A stretch of 64,000 nt of DNA, taken from Pseudonocardia halophobica. Lineage in GTDB: Bacteria; Actinomycetota; Actinomycetes; Mycobacteriales; Pseudonocardiaceae. Positions 8,426 through 16,644 of the stretch are shown here, piece by piece. Location of the stretch: contig NZ_BSFQ01000005.1 in assembly GCF_027922425.1 (NCBI RefSeq), forward strand, positions 277,608 to 341,607, written 5' to 3'. The notes under the pieces are model-generated. The model made no database searches. It was not told where the DNA came from and was given only the letters and a program-made list of their open reading frames with translations. Positions within the stretch are counted from its first letter, which is position 1. Each line of letters opens with the position of its first letter. The translations under genes and the position numbers were made by a program.

Positions 8426-9076
8426 TCAGAGAACGGCGGCCTGCAGGTCGGGGACGGAGTCGTAGACCGCGATCGCGCCGGCGGTGTCGAGCTCGCCGGG
8501 CTCCGCGTAGCCCCAGCCCGCGCCGAGGCAGGAGATCCCGTGCCGGCCCGAGCCGACGACGTCGTGCAGCCGGTCGCCGACCATGATCGTCTCCTCGGGG
8601 GCGGGGGAGCCGAGCCGGCGCAGCGCCTCCTCGACCACGGCGGCCTTGCTCGGGCGCTGCGCGTCGACCGTGTCGCCGGTGATCGCGGCGAACAGCTCGG
8701 TCCAGCCCTGGTTGGCGAGGATCTCGCGGGCGGCGGGCTCGGCCTTGCTCGTCGCCAGCCCGAGCCGCACGTCGGCGGCCACGAGGGCGCGCAGCAGGTC
8801 TTCGATGCCCGGGTACGGGGTGGACTTGAGCAGGCCGCTCTCGCGGTACAGCGGCCGGTACAGCGCGAGGATCTTCTCGGCATTCTCCGCCCCGACGAGC
8901 GGCGGCAGCGACTCGTAGAGCGGCGGGCCGAGCAGGTGGGGGCCGATGACGGTGTCGTCCCACGGCACGCCGACCTGGTCGAAGGCGGTCCGGAGGGTCC
9001 CGAGGATGCCCGGGGCGGAGTCGACGAGGGTGCCGTCGAGGTCGAGGAGCACGGTGCGGTAACGGGGGCGGGTCAC
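8426..9076 (-). CDS. HAD-family hydrolase, phosphoglycolate phosphatase-like
   Basis: The 216-residue HAD phosphatase has motif I DLDGT (Asp12, Asp14), motif II around ATSKAEP and motif III/IV near MVGDRLHD. Its helical cap resembles Gph/phosphoglycolate phosphatase, but HAD substrate range cannot be read from sequence. The GTG at 9076 was chosen because the protein then begins just before motif I; the longer frame overlaps the divergent gene. It lies 106 nt upstream of the CoA-transferase operon on the same strand. Confidence 0.85.
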   Translation of the reverse strand: MTRPRYRTVLLDLDGTLVDSAPGILGTLRTAFDQVGVPWDDTVIGPHLLGPPLYESLPPLVGAENAEKILALYRPLYRESGLLKSTPYPGIEDLLRALVAADVRLGLATSKAEPAAREILANQGWTELFAAITGDTVDAQRPSKAAVVEEALRRLGSPAPEETIMVGDRLHDVVGSGRHGISCLGAGWGYAEPGELDTAGAIAVYDSVPDLQAAVL

Positions 9077-9124
9077 CGGGCCATTGTCCCCGAGCGAGCC
9101 CCTGACCATTCCGGGCGCATGCCG

Positions 9125-9130
9125 TACGGT
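9125..9130 (+). promoter_or_regulatory. -10 box of leaderless pcaB-like gene
   Basis: TACGGT, exactly 7 nt before the ATG at 9138. Confidence 0.5.
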
Positions 9131-9137
9131 CGTGCGC

Positions 9138-10277
9138 ATGACGAACACGGGGTTGCTCGCGCCGCTCTCCGGCACCGACGCCGTCGCCGCGCACCTCGGC
9201 GACACCGCGTGGCTGCGCGCGCTGCTCGACGCCGAGGTCGCCCTCTCCCGCGCCGCCGCACGCTACGCCCTCGTCCGGCCCGACGACGCGGAGGAGGTCG
9301 CCGCCGCGGCCGACCGGCTGGCCGCGGACCCGGACGTGCCGGGTGAGCTGGCCGCCGCGGCCGTCGAGGGCGGCAACCCGGTGATCCCGCTGGTCCGCCT
9401 GCTCCGCAAGGCGGCGGACGGGGCGAGCGGCGCGGTCCACCCCGGCGCGACCAGCCAGGACGTCATGGACACGGCGCTGGTGCTGCTCGTCCACCGCGCC
9501 GCACCGACCGTGCTGACCGACCTCCGCGCCGCCGCCGACGCCGCCGCCCGGCTCGCCGGCGCGCACCGCGACACCCCGACCGTCGCCCGCACCCTCGGCC
9601 AGCAGGCCCTGCCGACGACCTTCGGGCTCGTCGCCGCGGGCTGGGCCGCCGGGCTCGACGCCGCCGCCCGCGAGCTGGCCGTCCGGGTCGACGCCCTGCC
9701 CGTCCAGTTCGGCGGCGCGGCCGGCACCCTCGCCGCCTCCCACCCGCACGGGCCCGCGGTCGCCGACGCGGTCGCCGACCTGCTCGGGCTCGCTCCACAG
9801 GGTGTCCCGTGGCACACCGAGCGCACCCGGATCGGCACGCTGGCCGCGGCCCTCGGCGTGGCCGCGGGGGCGTGCGCGAAGCCGGCGACGGACGTGGTGC
9901 TGCTGTCGCAGACCGAGGTCGGCGAGGTCTCGGAGGCGGCGCCGGGCGACTCGTCGTCCATGCCGCACAAGCGGAACCCGATCGCGGCGATCACCGCACG
10001 GGCGTCGGCCCGCCGGGCCCCCGGGCTGGTCGCGACGCTGCTCGCCGCGATGGACCACGAGCACCAGCGCGCGGCCGGGGCCTGGCACGCGGAGTGGGGC
10101 ACACTCACCGACCTGCTCGCGGTCACCAGCGGTGCGGCCGCCCGGCTGCACACCAGCCTGGAGGGCCTGCAGGTGCACCCGGAGGCCATGCGCCGCAACC
10201 TCGCCCTGACGACCGACGGCGAGCCGGACACCGGCCACGCCGGCGAGCTCGTCGACCGCATCCTGGAGGCCCGGTGA
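9138..10277 (+). CDS. pcaB: 3-carboxy-cis,cis-muconate cycloisomerase-like lyase (PcaB)
   Basis: The 379-residue protein belongs to the fumarase/adenylosuccinate lyase superfamily, with the signature SSMPHKRNP near residues 273-281. The partner regulator, translationally coupled downstream, is of the PcaR type, which favours PcaB of protocatechuate catabolism over PurB. It is shorter than typical 450-residue PcaB enzymes, so the C-terminal domain is reduced. The other protocatechuate genes (pcaGH, pcaC, pcaD) are not in the window. Confidence 0.82.
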   Translation: MTNTGLLAPLSGTDAVAAHLGDTAWLRALLDAEVALSRAAARYALVRPDDAEEVAAAADRLAADPDVPGELAAAAVEGGNPVIPLVRLLRKAADGASGAVHPGATSQDVMDTALVLLVHRAAPTVLTDLRAAADAAARLAGAHRDTPTVARTLGQQALPTTFGLVAAGWAAGLDAAARELAVRVDALPVQFGGAAGTLAASHPHGPAVADAVADLLGLAPQGVPWHTERTRIGTLAAALGVAAGACAKPATDVVLLSQTEVGEVSEAAPGDSSSMPHKRNPIAAITARASARRAPGLVATLLAAMDHEHQRAAGAWHAEWGTLTDLLAVTSGAAARLHTSLEGLQVHPEAMRRNLALTTDGEPDTGHAGELVDRILEAR

Positions 10278-11077
10278 ACGCGCCCGAGAAGCACGGTGCG
10301 AACCAGACCGACCACGCCGTCCGCGCCGAGCACGTCCAGTCGCTCGCCCGCGGGCTGTCGGTGATCAAGGCGTTCAACGGGGCGCACCCGGCGCAGACCC
10401 TGTCGGACGTCGCGCGCGCCACCGGCCTGACCCGCGCCGCCGCCCGTCGCTTCCTGCTCACGCTCGTCGAGCTCGGCTACGTCCGCACGGACGGGCGGTT
10501 CTTCGCGCTGACCCCTCGGGTGCTGGAGCTGGGCTATTCCTACCTCTCGGCGCTGTCGCTGCCCGAGCTCGCCTCCCCGCACCTGGAGGAGCTCGTCGAG
10601 ACGGTGCACGAGTCCGCCTCCGTCTCCGTGCTCGACGGCGGCGACGTCGTCTACGTCGCCCGGGTCGCCACCGCGCGCATCATGGCCGTGTCGATCACGG
10701 TCGGCACGCGGTTCCCCGCCTACGCCACCTCGATGGGCCGGGTCCTGCTCGCCGCCCTCCCGCCAGCCGAGCTCGACGCGCGGCTGGGTGCCCTCGAGCC
10801 GCTGACGGACCGCACCGTGGCCGACCGGGACACCCTGCGGGACGTCCTCGGCGACGTCCGCGCCGCCGGTTACTGCCTCGTCGACCAGGAGCTGGAGGAC
10901 GGGCTGCGGTCGGTCGCGGTGCCGATCCGGGACGCGGCGGGCACCGTGGTCGCGGCCGCCAACGTCAGCACGCACGCCCTGCGCAACAGCACCGCCTGGC
11001 TGCGCGACGAGGCCCTCCCGCACCTGCGGGCCTGCGCCGCCGCCGTCGAGGCGGACCTGAAGGGGCTGCGGGGGTGA
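10274..11077 (+). CDS. IclR-family regulator, PcaR/PcaU/PobR type
   Basis: The 267-residue protein has an IclR winged helix (about 18-75, with LSDVARATGLTRAAARRFL) and a C-terminal effector domain. Members of this branch control aromatic catabolism and sense intermediates such as 3-oxoadipate. Its GTG overlaps the pcaB stop (GTGA). A plausible target is the CoA-transferase promoter at 8327-8372, which carries IclR-like sites. Confidence 0.88.
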   Translation: MNAPEKHGANQTDHAVRAEHVQSLARGLSVIKAFNGAHPAQTLSDVARATGLTRAAARRFLLTLVELGYVRTDGRFFALTPRVLELGYSYLSALSLPELASPHLEELVETVHESASVSVLDGGDVVYVARVATARIMAVSITVGTRFPAYATSMGRVLLAALPPAELDARLGALEPLTDRTVADRDTLRDVLGDVRAAGYCLVDQELEDGLRSVAVPIRDAAGTVVAAANVSTHALRNSTAWLRDEALPHLRACAAAVEADLKGLRG

Positions 11078-11143
11078 CCCCGCCGGGCGTCCGGGCGCGG
11101 CCCGTGCTGCGATGGTGGCCCTGAGACCGAGCGAGGGGGACCC

Positions 11144-12040
11144 GTGGCCGAGCGACCGATCGTGCTGGGCGTGCAGCCGTGCGGCGAGAGCGCCGATCCG
11201 GGGCGACTCCTGGAGCGGGTCACGCTGACGGCCCGGGGCGTCGACGTGCTGTTCCTCGTGGATCCCCCCGAGCCGGTCGCCGGCCCCGCACCGCTCGACG
11301 CGCTCGCGATCGCCACCCGGGTGGCGCCCGGCGTGCCCGGCACCGGGCTGGTGCCGCAGGTGCCCGTGACCGGCGGCGATCCCGTCGCCCTGCACGACGC
11401 CGTGGCCGCGCTCGACGCCGCCTCGCTCGGCCGGGCCGGGTGGGAGGCCGTGGTGACGGCCCCGGTCGCGCCCACCCCGTCCGGGGAGCTGTGGGCCGAG
11501 GCCGCGGAGGTCGTCGAGGTGGCGCACCGGCTGCGAGCCGGCGGCGGGACCGGGTTCAGCGGGGAGTTCGTGCAGGTGCAGGGCCGGATCCCCGTGCCGC
11601 GGTCGCCGCAGGGCGAGCCCGTCGTCGTGGTCCGCGCCGACGCGCCCGAGGCGCTGACGGTCGCGGCGCGCAGCGCCGACGTCGTGCGGATCTCCGCCGG
11701 CACGGTCGCCGAGGCGGCGATGCGCCGGCTGGACGTCGAGGGTGCGGCCGCCGAGGCCGGGCGCGACCCGGGGACGCTGCGCGTGCTGGTCGACGTCGGG
11801 GTCGGCACGGGGGACGGGCTCCACCACTCCGGCTCGGCCGGGCTCGCGTCGCTCGCCCGCGAGCTCGCCGGGGCCGGCGCCGACGGGGTCGTGTTCCTCC
11901 CCGCCCGGCCGCGCGGGCTGGAGAAGGTGGCCGACGACGTCGTCCCGCTGCTGCGGGCGCACCGGACCCCGCTGCGCACCCTGCGCGAGCGCTTCGGCCT
12001 GGCGATCCCCGCCGCCGGGCTCGCCGTCTCCCCGGGCTGA
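11144..12040 (+). CDS. Luciferase-like FMN-dependent monooxygenase
   Basis: The 298-residue protein resembles bacterial-luciferase-like (LLM class) flavin oxidoreductases of the nitrilotriacetate monooxygenase type, with the GWEAVVTAP segment and an EVVEVAHRL helix near residues 105-135. It is shorter than many NtaA proteins and the C-terminal insertion is reduced. The substrate is unknown. A GAGGGGG box precedes the GTG start. No cognate flavin reductase gene is adjacent. Confidence 0.78.
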   Translation: MAERPIVLGVQPCGESADPGRLLERVTLTARGVDVLFLVDPPEPVAGPAPLDALAIATRVAPGVPGTGLVPQVPVTGGDPVALHDAVAALDAASLGRAGWEAVVTAPVAPTPSGELWAEAAEVVEVAHRLRAGGGTGFSGEFVQVQGRIPVPRSPQGEPVVVVRADAPEALTVAARSADVVRISAGTVAEAAMRRLDVEGAAAEAGRDPGTLRVLVDVGVGTGDGLHHSGSAGLASLARELAGAGADGVVFLPARPRGLEKVADDVVPLLRAHRTPLRTLRERFGLAIPAAGLAVSPG

Positions 12041-12080
12041 ACCTCCCGTTCCGTCGGTCCCGGATGGCACGCTGCCCGGC

Positions 12081-13133
12081 GTGGGGGAACGGGAGCTGTC
12101 CTGGGGTGAGCTGAACCGCGCGCTGCTGGCGCGGCAGCTCCTGCTGGAGCGGGCGGCGATCGGGCCGGTCCGCGCCGTCGAGCGGGTGGGCGGGCTGCAG
12201 ACCCAGTACGCGCCGTCGGGCTACGTCGGGCTGTGGTCCCGGTTGCGGGAGTTCCGCCGCGAGGACCTCACCGCGGCGCTGACCGGGCGCCGGATCGTCC
12301 AGGCGTGGGTCATGCGCTGCACCATCCACATGGTCTCGGCGGCCGACCTCGCGCCGCTCACCGAGGCGGTGCGCGAGCCGCGGCGCCGGTGGTGGCTGCG
12401 CGCGCAGAAGGAGGCCGCGGGCCTGGACATGCCCGCCGTCGTCGCCGCCGTCCGCGGGTACCTGGCGGAGGGCCCGCGCAAGCAGGCCGAGATCGTCGCG
12501 CTGCTCGCGGCGGACGGGTTCCCCAAGGTCGCCTTCCAGGGCGTCCAGCTGTGGCTCGACCTCGTGCGGGTGCCGCCCGCCGGGACCTGGGAGTCGCCGC
12601 GCGCGCACGTGTACGGGCTGGCCGAGGACTGGGTGCCCGCGAGCGGGGCCGACCGCGCCCGCGGCGAGGAGCTGCTGGCCGAGCGCTACCTGCGCGGGTT
12701 CGGGCCGGCGTCGGCACAGGACCTCGCGCGGTACGCCGGCTGGACGATCACCGAGGCACGGGCCGTGCTGGCGAGGATCGAGACCCGGCGGTTCCGCGAC
12801 CCGGCGGGCGGCGAGCTCGTCGACCTGCCGCGGCTGCCGATCCCGGCGGCGGACACGCCCGCGCCCGTGCGGTTCCTCTCGACCTTCGACGCGGTCCTGC
12901 TGCTCGGGCACGCGACGCGCGCCGGCATCCTGCCGCCGGAGCACCGGGAGAAGGTGTTCGCCACGCGGATGCCGCAGTCCACGCCGACCTTCCTGGTCGA
13001 CGGCCGGGTGGCCGGCACCTGGCGGTTCACCGACGGGCGGGTGCTGCCGGCGCCGTTCTCTGAGCTGCCCGCCGCGGCGGCGCGGGAGGTCGCGGAGGAG
13101 GCGGAGCGGCTCACGGAGTTCCACGGGGCCTGA
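12081..13133 (+). CDS. HTH_42 winged-helix protein, AlkZ-like DNA glycosylase candidate
   Basis: The 350-residue winged-helix protein belongs to the HTH_42 superfamily, which includes AlkZ and YcaQ/AlkX, glycosylases that unhook alkylated or cross-linked bases. It has QTQ (Gln40 and Gln42), corresponding to the catalytic Q-x-Q motif of AlkZ. The clade here (QTQYAPSGYVGLW) is common in actinomycetes but mostly untested, so glycosylase activity is inference. The GTG start was chosen because the N-terminal helix then precedes the motif as in homologues. Confidence 0.82.
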   Translation: MGERELSWGELNRALLARQLLLERAAIGPVRAVERVGGLQTQYAPSGYVGLWSRLREFRREDLTAALTGRRIVQAWVMRCTIHMVSAADLAPLTEAVREPRRRWWLRAQKEAAGLDMPAVVAAVRGYLAEGPRKQAEIVALLAADGFPKVAFQGVQLWLDLVRVPPAGTWESPRAHVYGLAEDWVPASGADRARGEELLAERYLRGFGPASAQDLARYAGWTITEARAVLARIETRRFRDPAGGELVDLPRLPIPAADTPAPVRFLSTFDAVLLLGHATRAGILPPEHREKVFATRMPQSTPTFLVDGRVAGTWRFTDGRVLPAPFSELPAAAAREVAEEAERLTEFHGA

Positions 13134-13134
13134 A

Positions 13135-13173
13135 CACGCGGCCCGAGCACGCGGCCCGAGCACGCGGCCCGAG
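13135..13173. repeat. Three tandem 13-bp repeats
   Basis: CACGCGGCCCGAG is repeated perfectly three times at 13135, 13148 and 13161 directly after the AlkZ-like gene stop. The 13-bp period is not in coding sequence. Confidence 0.9.
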
Positions 13174-13177
13174 CACA

Positions 13178-13213
13178 CCGACGGGCTGGCCCCGGTCGGG
13201 GCCGGCCCGTCGG
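13178..13213. terminator. Strong hairpin terminator between convergent genes
   Basis: A 16-bp stem (13178-13193 with 13198-13213, one G-T wobble) closes a GGTC loop. It lies between the plus-strand glycosylase-like gene and the minus-strand small gene and can end both transcripts. Confidence 0.8.
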
Positions 13214-13221
13214 GCGGGAAT

Positions 13222-13464
13222 CTAGATGCGCAGCCGTGTCTCGATGTCGGCCGGTGAGTCGGGCAGGGCCCGCAGCTCGGCGACCAGGCGTTCCCGGTCG
13301 CGGTCGGCCGGCAGCATCCCGGCGAACGGCGCCGCGGGGCGGAACTGGGCCAGGCGGAAGCGGCGGCGGCCGTCCCGGTGGGCGCGGACGAGGCTCCACC
13401 CGAGGACGACGAGGGCGGCGAGGACGAGGATCGATGCGGTCATGGCAGGAAGTTTGCTCCGCAT
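13222..13464 (-). CDS. Small single-pass membrane protein, unknown
   Basis: The 80-residue protein has one N-terminal membrane segment (about 9-26) followed by an Arg-rich cytoplasmic tail. I do not recognise a family. The ATG at 13464 has an AGGA box 5 nt upstream; an internal ATG at 13443 is less well supported. It is divergent from the AraC/GlxA-type regulator at 13530, with which it shares a short control region holding an inverted repeat, so it may be the regulator's target. Confidence 0.6.
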   Translation of the reverse strand: MRSKLPAMTASILVLAALVVLGWSLVRAHRDGRRRFRLAQFRPAAPFAGMLPADRDRERLVAELRALPDSPADIETRLRI

Positions 13465-13470
13465 CAGTTC

Positions 13471-13486
13471 CTGCCAGAAGTGGCAG
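13471..13486. promoter_or_regulatory. Inverted repeat in divergent promoter
   Basis: CTGCCA-GAAG-TGGCAG, 6-bp arms and 4-bp spacer, sits between the small membrane protein gene and the GlxA-type regulator, just upstream of the regulator's -35 position. TGGCA half-sites fit AraC-type recognition. Confidence 0.5.
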
Positions 13487-13516
13487 AGAAGACACCCTAC
13501 GCAAAGATGCCGCCAG

Positions 13517-13522
13517 TATGCT
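13517..13522 (+). promoter_or_regulatory. -10 box of leaderless GlxA-type regulator
   Basis: TATGCT, 7 nt before the ATG at 13530. This decides the start over the ATG at 13518, which overlaps the box. Confidence 0.5.
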
Positions 13523-13529
13523 GTCGCGC

Positions 13530-14492
13530 ATGCTGCGCAGTGTCGCCGTGCTGGTCATGCCCGAGCTCGCCGTGTTCGAGTTCGGGGTGCTGTGCGAGGT
13601 GTTCGGCATGGACCGCTCCGACGACGGCCTGCCCGTCCTCGAGTACCGCGTCTGCGGGGTGGAGGCCGGGAAGCCGGTCAGCACCACCGGGGGCGTGCAG
13701 GTCGTGCCCGAGCACGGCCTCGAGGGGCTCCAGGGCGCCGACCTGGTCGCCGTGCCCGCCACCCGCCTGCGGCAGTTCCCGGAGGCGGCGCTCCAGGCCC
13801 TGCGGGACGCGGAGGCGGCCGGCGCCATCCTGCTGACCGTCTGCTCCGGCGTGTTCGTGCTGGCCGAGGCCGGGCTGCTCGACGGGCGCAAGGTCACCGC
13901 CCACTGGCACAGCGTCGACGAGCTGCGCGAGCGGTACCCGACGGTCGAGGTGGACCCGGACGTGCTCTACGTCGACGACGGCAACCTCATCACCAGCGCG
14001 GGTACGGCGGCCGGCATCGACGCCTGCCTGCACCTGGTCCGCCGCGAGCTCGGCAGCGCCGTCGTGAACGGCATCGCGCGCCGCATGGTGGTGCCGCCGC
14101 AGCGCGAGGGCGGGCAGCGGCAGTTCATCGACCGGCCCGTGCCCGAGTGCTCGGCCGACTCGCTCGGGCCGCTGCTGGACTGGATGCTCACCCATCTCGA
14201 CGTCGAGCACACGGTCGCGGACCTGGCGAAGCGCGCGACGATGTCCGAGCGGACCTTCGCGCGCCGCTTCGTGAACGAGACCGGCACGACCCCGCTGCGC
14301 TGGCTGACCCGGCAGCGCGTGCTGCACGCCCGGCGCCTGCTCGAGGACACCGACCTCTCCGTCGACGCCGTGGCCACCCGCTGCGGGTTCGGCAGCGGCA
14401 CCCTGCTGCGGCACCATTTCCGCAAGGTCGTCGGCGTCGCGCCGGCGGACTACCGGCGGGTCTTCCGCAGCAGCGAGGAGCTCGCCGGCTGA
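13530..14492 (+). CDS. GlxA-family AraC-type transcriptional regulator
   Basis: The 320-residue protein has an N-terminal DJ-1/PfpI-like domain (about 1-170) with the nucleophile-elbow segment VCSGVFVLAEAG (Cys105) and a C-terminal AraC double helix-turn-helix (about 215-310). GlxA-type regulators do not use the DJ-1 domain as an enzyme. The ATG at 13530 is preferred because of the -10 box 7 nt before it. The target may be the divergent small membrane protein gene and itself. Confidence 0.88.
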   Translation: MLRSVAVLVMPELAVFEFGVLCEVFGMDRSDDGLPVLEYRVCGVEAGKPVSTTGGVQVVPEHGLEGLQGADLVAVPATRLRQFPEAALQALRDAEAAGAILLTVCSGVFVLAEAGLLDGRKVTAHWHSVDELRERYPTVEVDPDVLYVDDGNLITSAGTAAGIDACLHLVRRELGSAVVNGIARRMVVPPQREGGQRQFIDRPVPECSADSLGPLLDWMLTHLDVEHTVADLAKRATMSERTFARRFVNETGTTPLRWLTRQRVLHARRLLEDTDLSVDAVATRCGFGSGTLLRHHFRKVVGVAPADYRRVFRSSEELAG

Positions 14493-14656
14493 CCACCCGG
14501 CCGGACGCGTGACGGATCTCACGCGCCAGGCCTGCCGGGCGGGCGATACTGAGCCGGACAGACGCGCATTCCCACCACCTGCGCCCCGGTCACCACCGGT
14601 CGTCGGCAGCCGCCGGCCGCCGGAGGACCCCGTCGACCGGGGGCGCGCGAGGAGCA

Positions 14657-16033
14657 GTGACGCCCGAGATGCCCGCGCAACCGAGAGTGGCGGTGGTCGG
14701 GGCCGGCCCGTCCGGCCTGTACGCCGCGGCCGCCCTGCTGGCCTCCGAGGTCCCCGTCGACGTCGACGTGCTCGACCGGCTGCCCGCCCCGTACGGCCTG
14801 GTCCGCTACGGCGTCGCCCCGGACCACGTGAAGATGAAGTCGGTCATCCGGGTGCTGCAGAAGCCGTTCGACGACGGCTCCCGCGTCCGGTTCCTCGGCA
14901 ACGTCCGCGTCGGTGAGGGCGGCATCCCGCTCGACGTCCTCCGCGAGCACTACCACGCGATCGTCCACGCCTCGGGCAGCTCGGTGGACCGCGCCCTGGG
15001 CATCCCGGGGGAGGAGCTCGACGGCAGCCACGGCTCCGGCGCCTTCGTGAGCTGGTACTGCGGACACCCGGACTTCGTCGACCTCGACCCGCTGCTCGAC
15101 CACCCCGGCGTCGTCGTGGTGGGGGCGGGGAACGTCGCGCTCGACGTCGCCCGCGTGCTCGCCCGCGGGCACGCCGAGATGGCCGGGACGGACGTGCCGG
15201 ACCGGGTGCTGGAGACCCTGCGCGGCAGTGCGGTCGCCGACGTCCACGTGGTGATCCGGCGCGGGCCGGAGCACGTCAAGTTCACCCCGGCGGAGCTGCG
15301 GCAGATCGGCGAGCTCGACGACGTGCAGGTGCTGGTGCACGACGACGGCGTCCTGGCCGCGGGCGTCCCGGAACCCGAGGAGCGCCGGCAGAAGCAGAAC
15401 CTCGCGCTGCTCACCGAGTGGACGGCGCACACCCCCGGCGACGCGCCCCGGCGCATCCACCTGCACTTCCTGCGCACGCCCGTGCGGCTGCTGGAGGAGG
15501 GCGGCCGGGTGGCCGGCATGGTCGTCGAGCGCAACGAGGTGCGGGACGGGAAGGTCGTCGGGACCGGCGAGGAGGAGACGCTCGAGGCCGGGCTGGTCGT
15601 CCGGGCGATCGGGTACTCGGGCGAGCCGATCCCGGGCCTGCCCTACGACGCGCGCAACGGGATCGTGCCCAACGACGCCGGCCGGGTCGTCGACGGCGAC
15701 CGGCCGGTGCCCGGCGCCTACGTGACCGGCTGGATCAAGCGCGGCCCCACCGGCGTGATCGGCACGAACAAGCACGACGCCGTGGAGACCGTCGCCTCGC
15801 TGCTCGACGACCTCCACACGCTCCCGGACCCCGAGTACCCGGACCCGGACTCCGTCGTCGAGCGGCTGGAGGCCTACGGCATCGAGCCGGTCACCTGGTC
15901 CGACTGGGGACGGCTCGACGCCGAGGAGCTGCGCCTGGGGGAGGCCCGCGGCGGCGCCGAGCGGGTCAAGGTCGCCGAGCTGGGCGAGATGCTCGCCGCC
16001 GCCCGGGGCCGGACCGGCGCCCCGGCCTCCTAG
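14657..16033 (+). CDS. fprA: NADPH-ferredoxin reductase FprA
   Basis: The 458-residue adrenodoxin-reductase-like flavoprotein has an FAD-binding GAGPSG (15-20), an NADPH-binding GAGNVALDVARVL near residues 157-170, and ATG-like motifs near the C-terminus (GWIKRGPTGVIGTNK). It passes electrons from NADPH to ferredoxins, for example for cytochromes P450. The GTG follows an AGGAG box. Its stop overlaps the end of the convergent gene at 16030. Confidence 0.95.
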   Translation: MTPEMPAQPRVAVVGAGPSGLYAAAALLASEVPVDVDVLDRLPAPYGLVRYGVAPDHVKMKSVIRVLQKPFDDGSRVRFLGNVRVGEGGIPLDVLREHYHAIVHASGSSVDRALGIPGEELDGSHGSGAFVSWYCGHPDFVDLDPLLDHPGVVVVGAGNVALDVARVLARGHAEMAGTDVPDRVLETLRGSAVADVHVVIRRGPEHVKFTPAELRQIGELDDVQVLVHDDGVLAAGVPEPEERRQKQNLALLTEWTAHTPGDAPRRIHLHFLRTPVRLLEEGGRVAGMVVERNEVRDGKVVGTGEEETLEAGLVVRAIGYSGEPIPGLPYDARNGIVPNDAGRVVDGDRPVPGAYVTGWIKRGPTGVIGTNKHDAVETVASLLDDLHTLPDPEYPDPDSVVERLEAYGIEPVTWSDWGRLDAEELRLGEARGGAERVKVAELGEMLAAARGRTGAPAS

Positions 16034-16317
16034 TAGGGGTCGACGGACTCGACGCTCGGCAGGGCGCGGAGGCGGGTCGCGAACTCCGCGGCCTCCTCCG
16101 CGGTCATGCTGACCGAGCAGGTGAGCTCGCTGCAGCCGACGCCCTCGCGGACGTCGACCGCCATCTCCTTGACGAGGCCGCCGCAGGCGCGCAGCTCGGC
16201 GGCGACCAGCAGGACGCCGTCCATGCCGTGCGTGGTGACGATCGTGTGGCGGCGCAGGATGCGGCAGCCGGCGGTGCCGGTGCGGATGTCGCTGGGCCGG
16301 TCGATGGTGATGCTCAT
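16030..16317 (-). CDS. Small ACT-like hypothetical protein
   Basis: The 95-residue protein has a beta-alpha-beta pattern reminiscent of ACT domains, with the end LRALPSVESVDPY, and three Cys residues (Cys18, Cys45, Cys62 by eye). I do not recognise a named family. A GGAG box lies 8 nt before the ATG. The last codons overlap the convergent fprA stop. A promoter about 200 nt upstream (16511-16516) implies a long 5' leader. Confidence 0.65.
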   Translation of the reverse strand: MSITIDRPSDIRTGTAGCRILRRHTIVTTHGMDGVLLVAAELRACGGLVKEMAVDVREGVGCSELTCSVSMTAEEAAEFATRLRALPSVESVDPY

Positions 16318-16510
16318 GGGACGTGCTCCGGGGGTGCGTTCGTGAAGCTGCTGGGAACGCGAGCCAGGTCTCGGCAGGGTTCTCGGCTTGGGGAGGGCGG
16401 GGCGAGAGGTCCCGCGGGGGCGCGACGGCAGCCTGGCTCAGCCGACGCGCTGGGCTACTACGAGCCCTGCGCGCGCGGCGAGAAGGATCGCTGCGAGTCG
16501 CACGTCGGCC

Positions 16511-16516
16511 ACGTTA
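16511..16516 (-). promoter_or_regulatory. Possible -10 box upstream of the ACT-like gene
   Basis: TAACGT on the minus strand, 7 nt before a GTG at 16503. That frame stays open and runs through the ACT-like gene in another frame. It can mark a long leader for the gene at 16317 or a chance leaderless frame. I see nothing else coding in 16318-16585. Confidence 0.3.
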
Positions 16517-16585
16517 GCAGCCGCGCGTGGCGCGTGACACCTGGCCTCCCGGACAGGGTGATCCGCGGGAGGCGGCCCGAGAACG

Positions 16586-16620
16586 GGAGAAGGGGCCCCG
16601 CGGTGCGGGACCCCTTCTCC
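16586..16620 (-). terminator. Terminator of the ctaE-qcrCAB operon
   Basis: Outer 10-bp arms GGAGAAGGGG (16586-16595) and CCCCTTCTCC (16611-16620) plus an inner 4-bp CCGC/GCGG stem, 25 nt past the qcrB stop. Confidence 0.8.
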
Positions 16621-16644
16621 GTGTCGCTCAGGACGTGCGGACCG

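Noticed and set aside
9263..12070. Minus-strand frame of 935 codons and similar long antisense frames (1767-3245, 4410-6014, 39377-42826)
   Set aside because: Long open frames opposite real genes are expected at this GC; they are Arg/Gly/Pro/Ala-rich and show no domains.
13135..13173. CRISPR-like array
   Set aside because: Direct 13-bp tandem copies with no spacers; the 15-bp and 14-bp repeats at 23650 and 34063 are rejected for the same reason.
16323..16517. Small plus-strand ORF of 64 codons in the fprA-qcrB gap
   Set aside because: No ribosome site, poor codon use, and no recognisable sequence.
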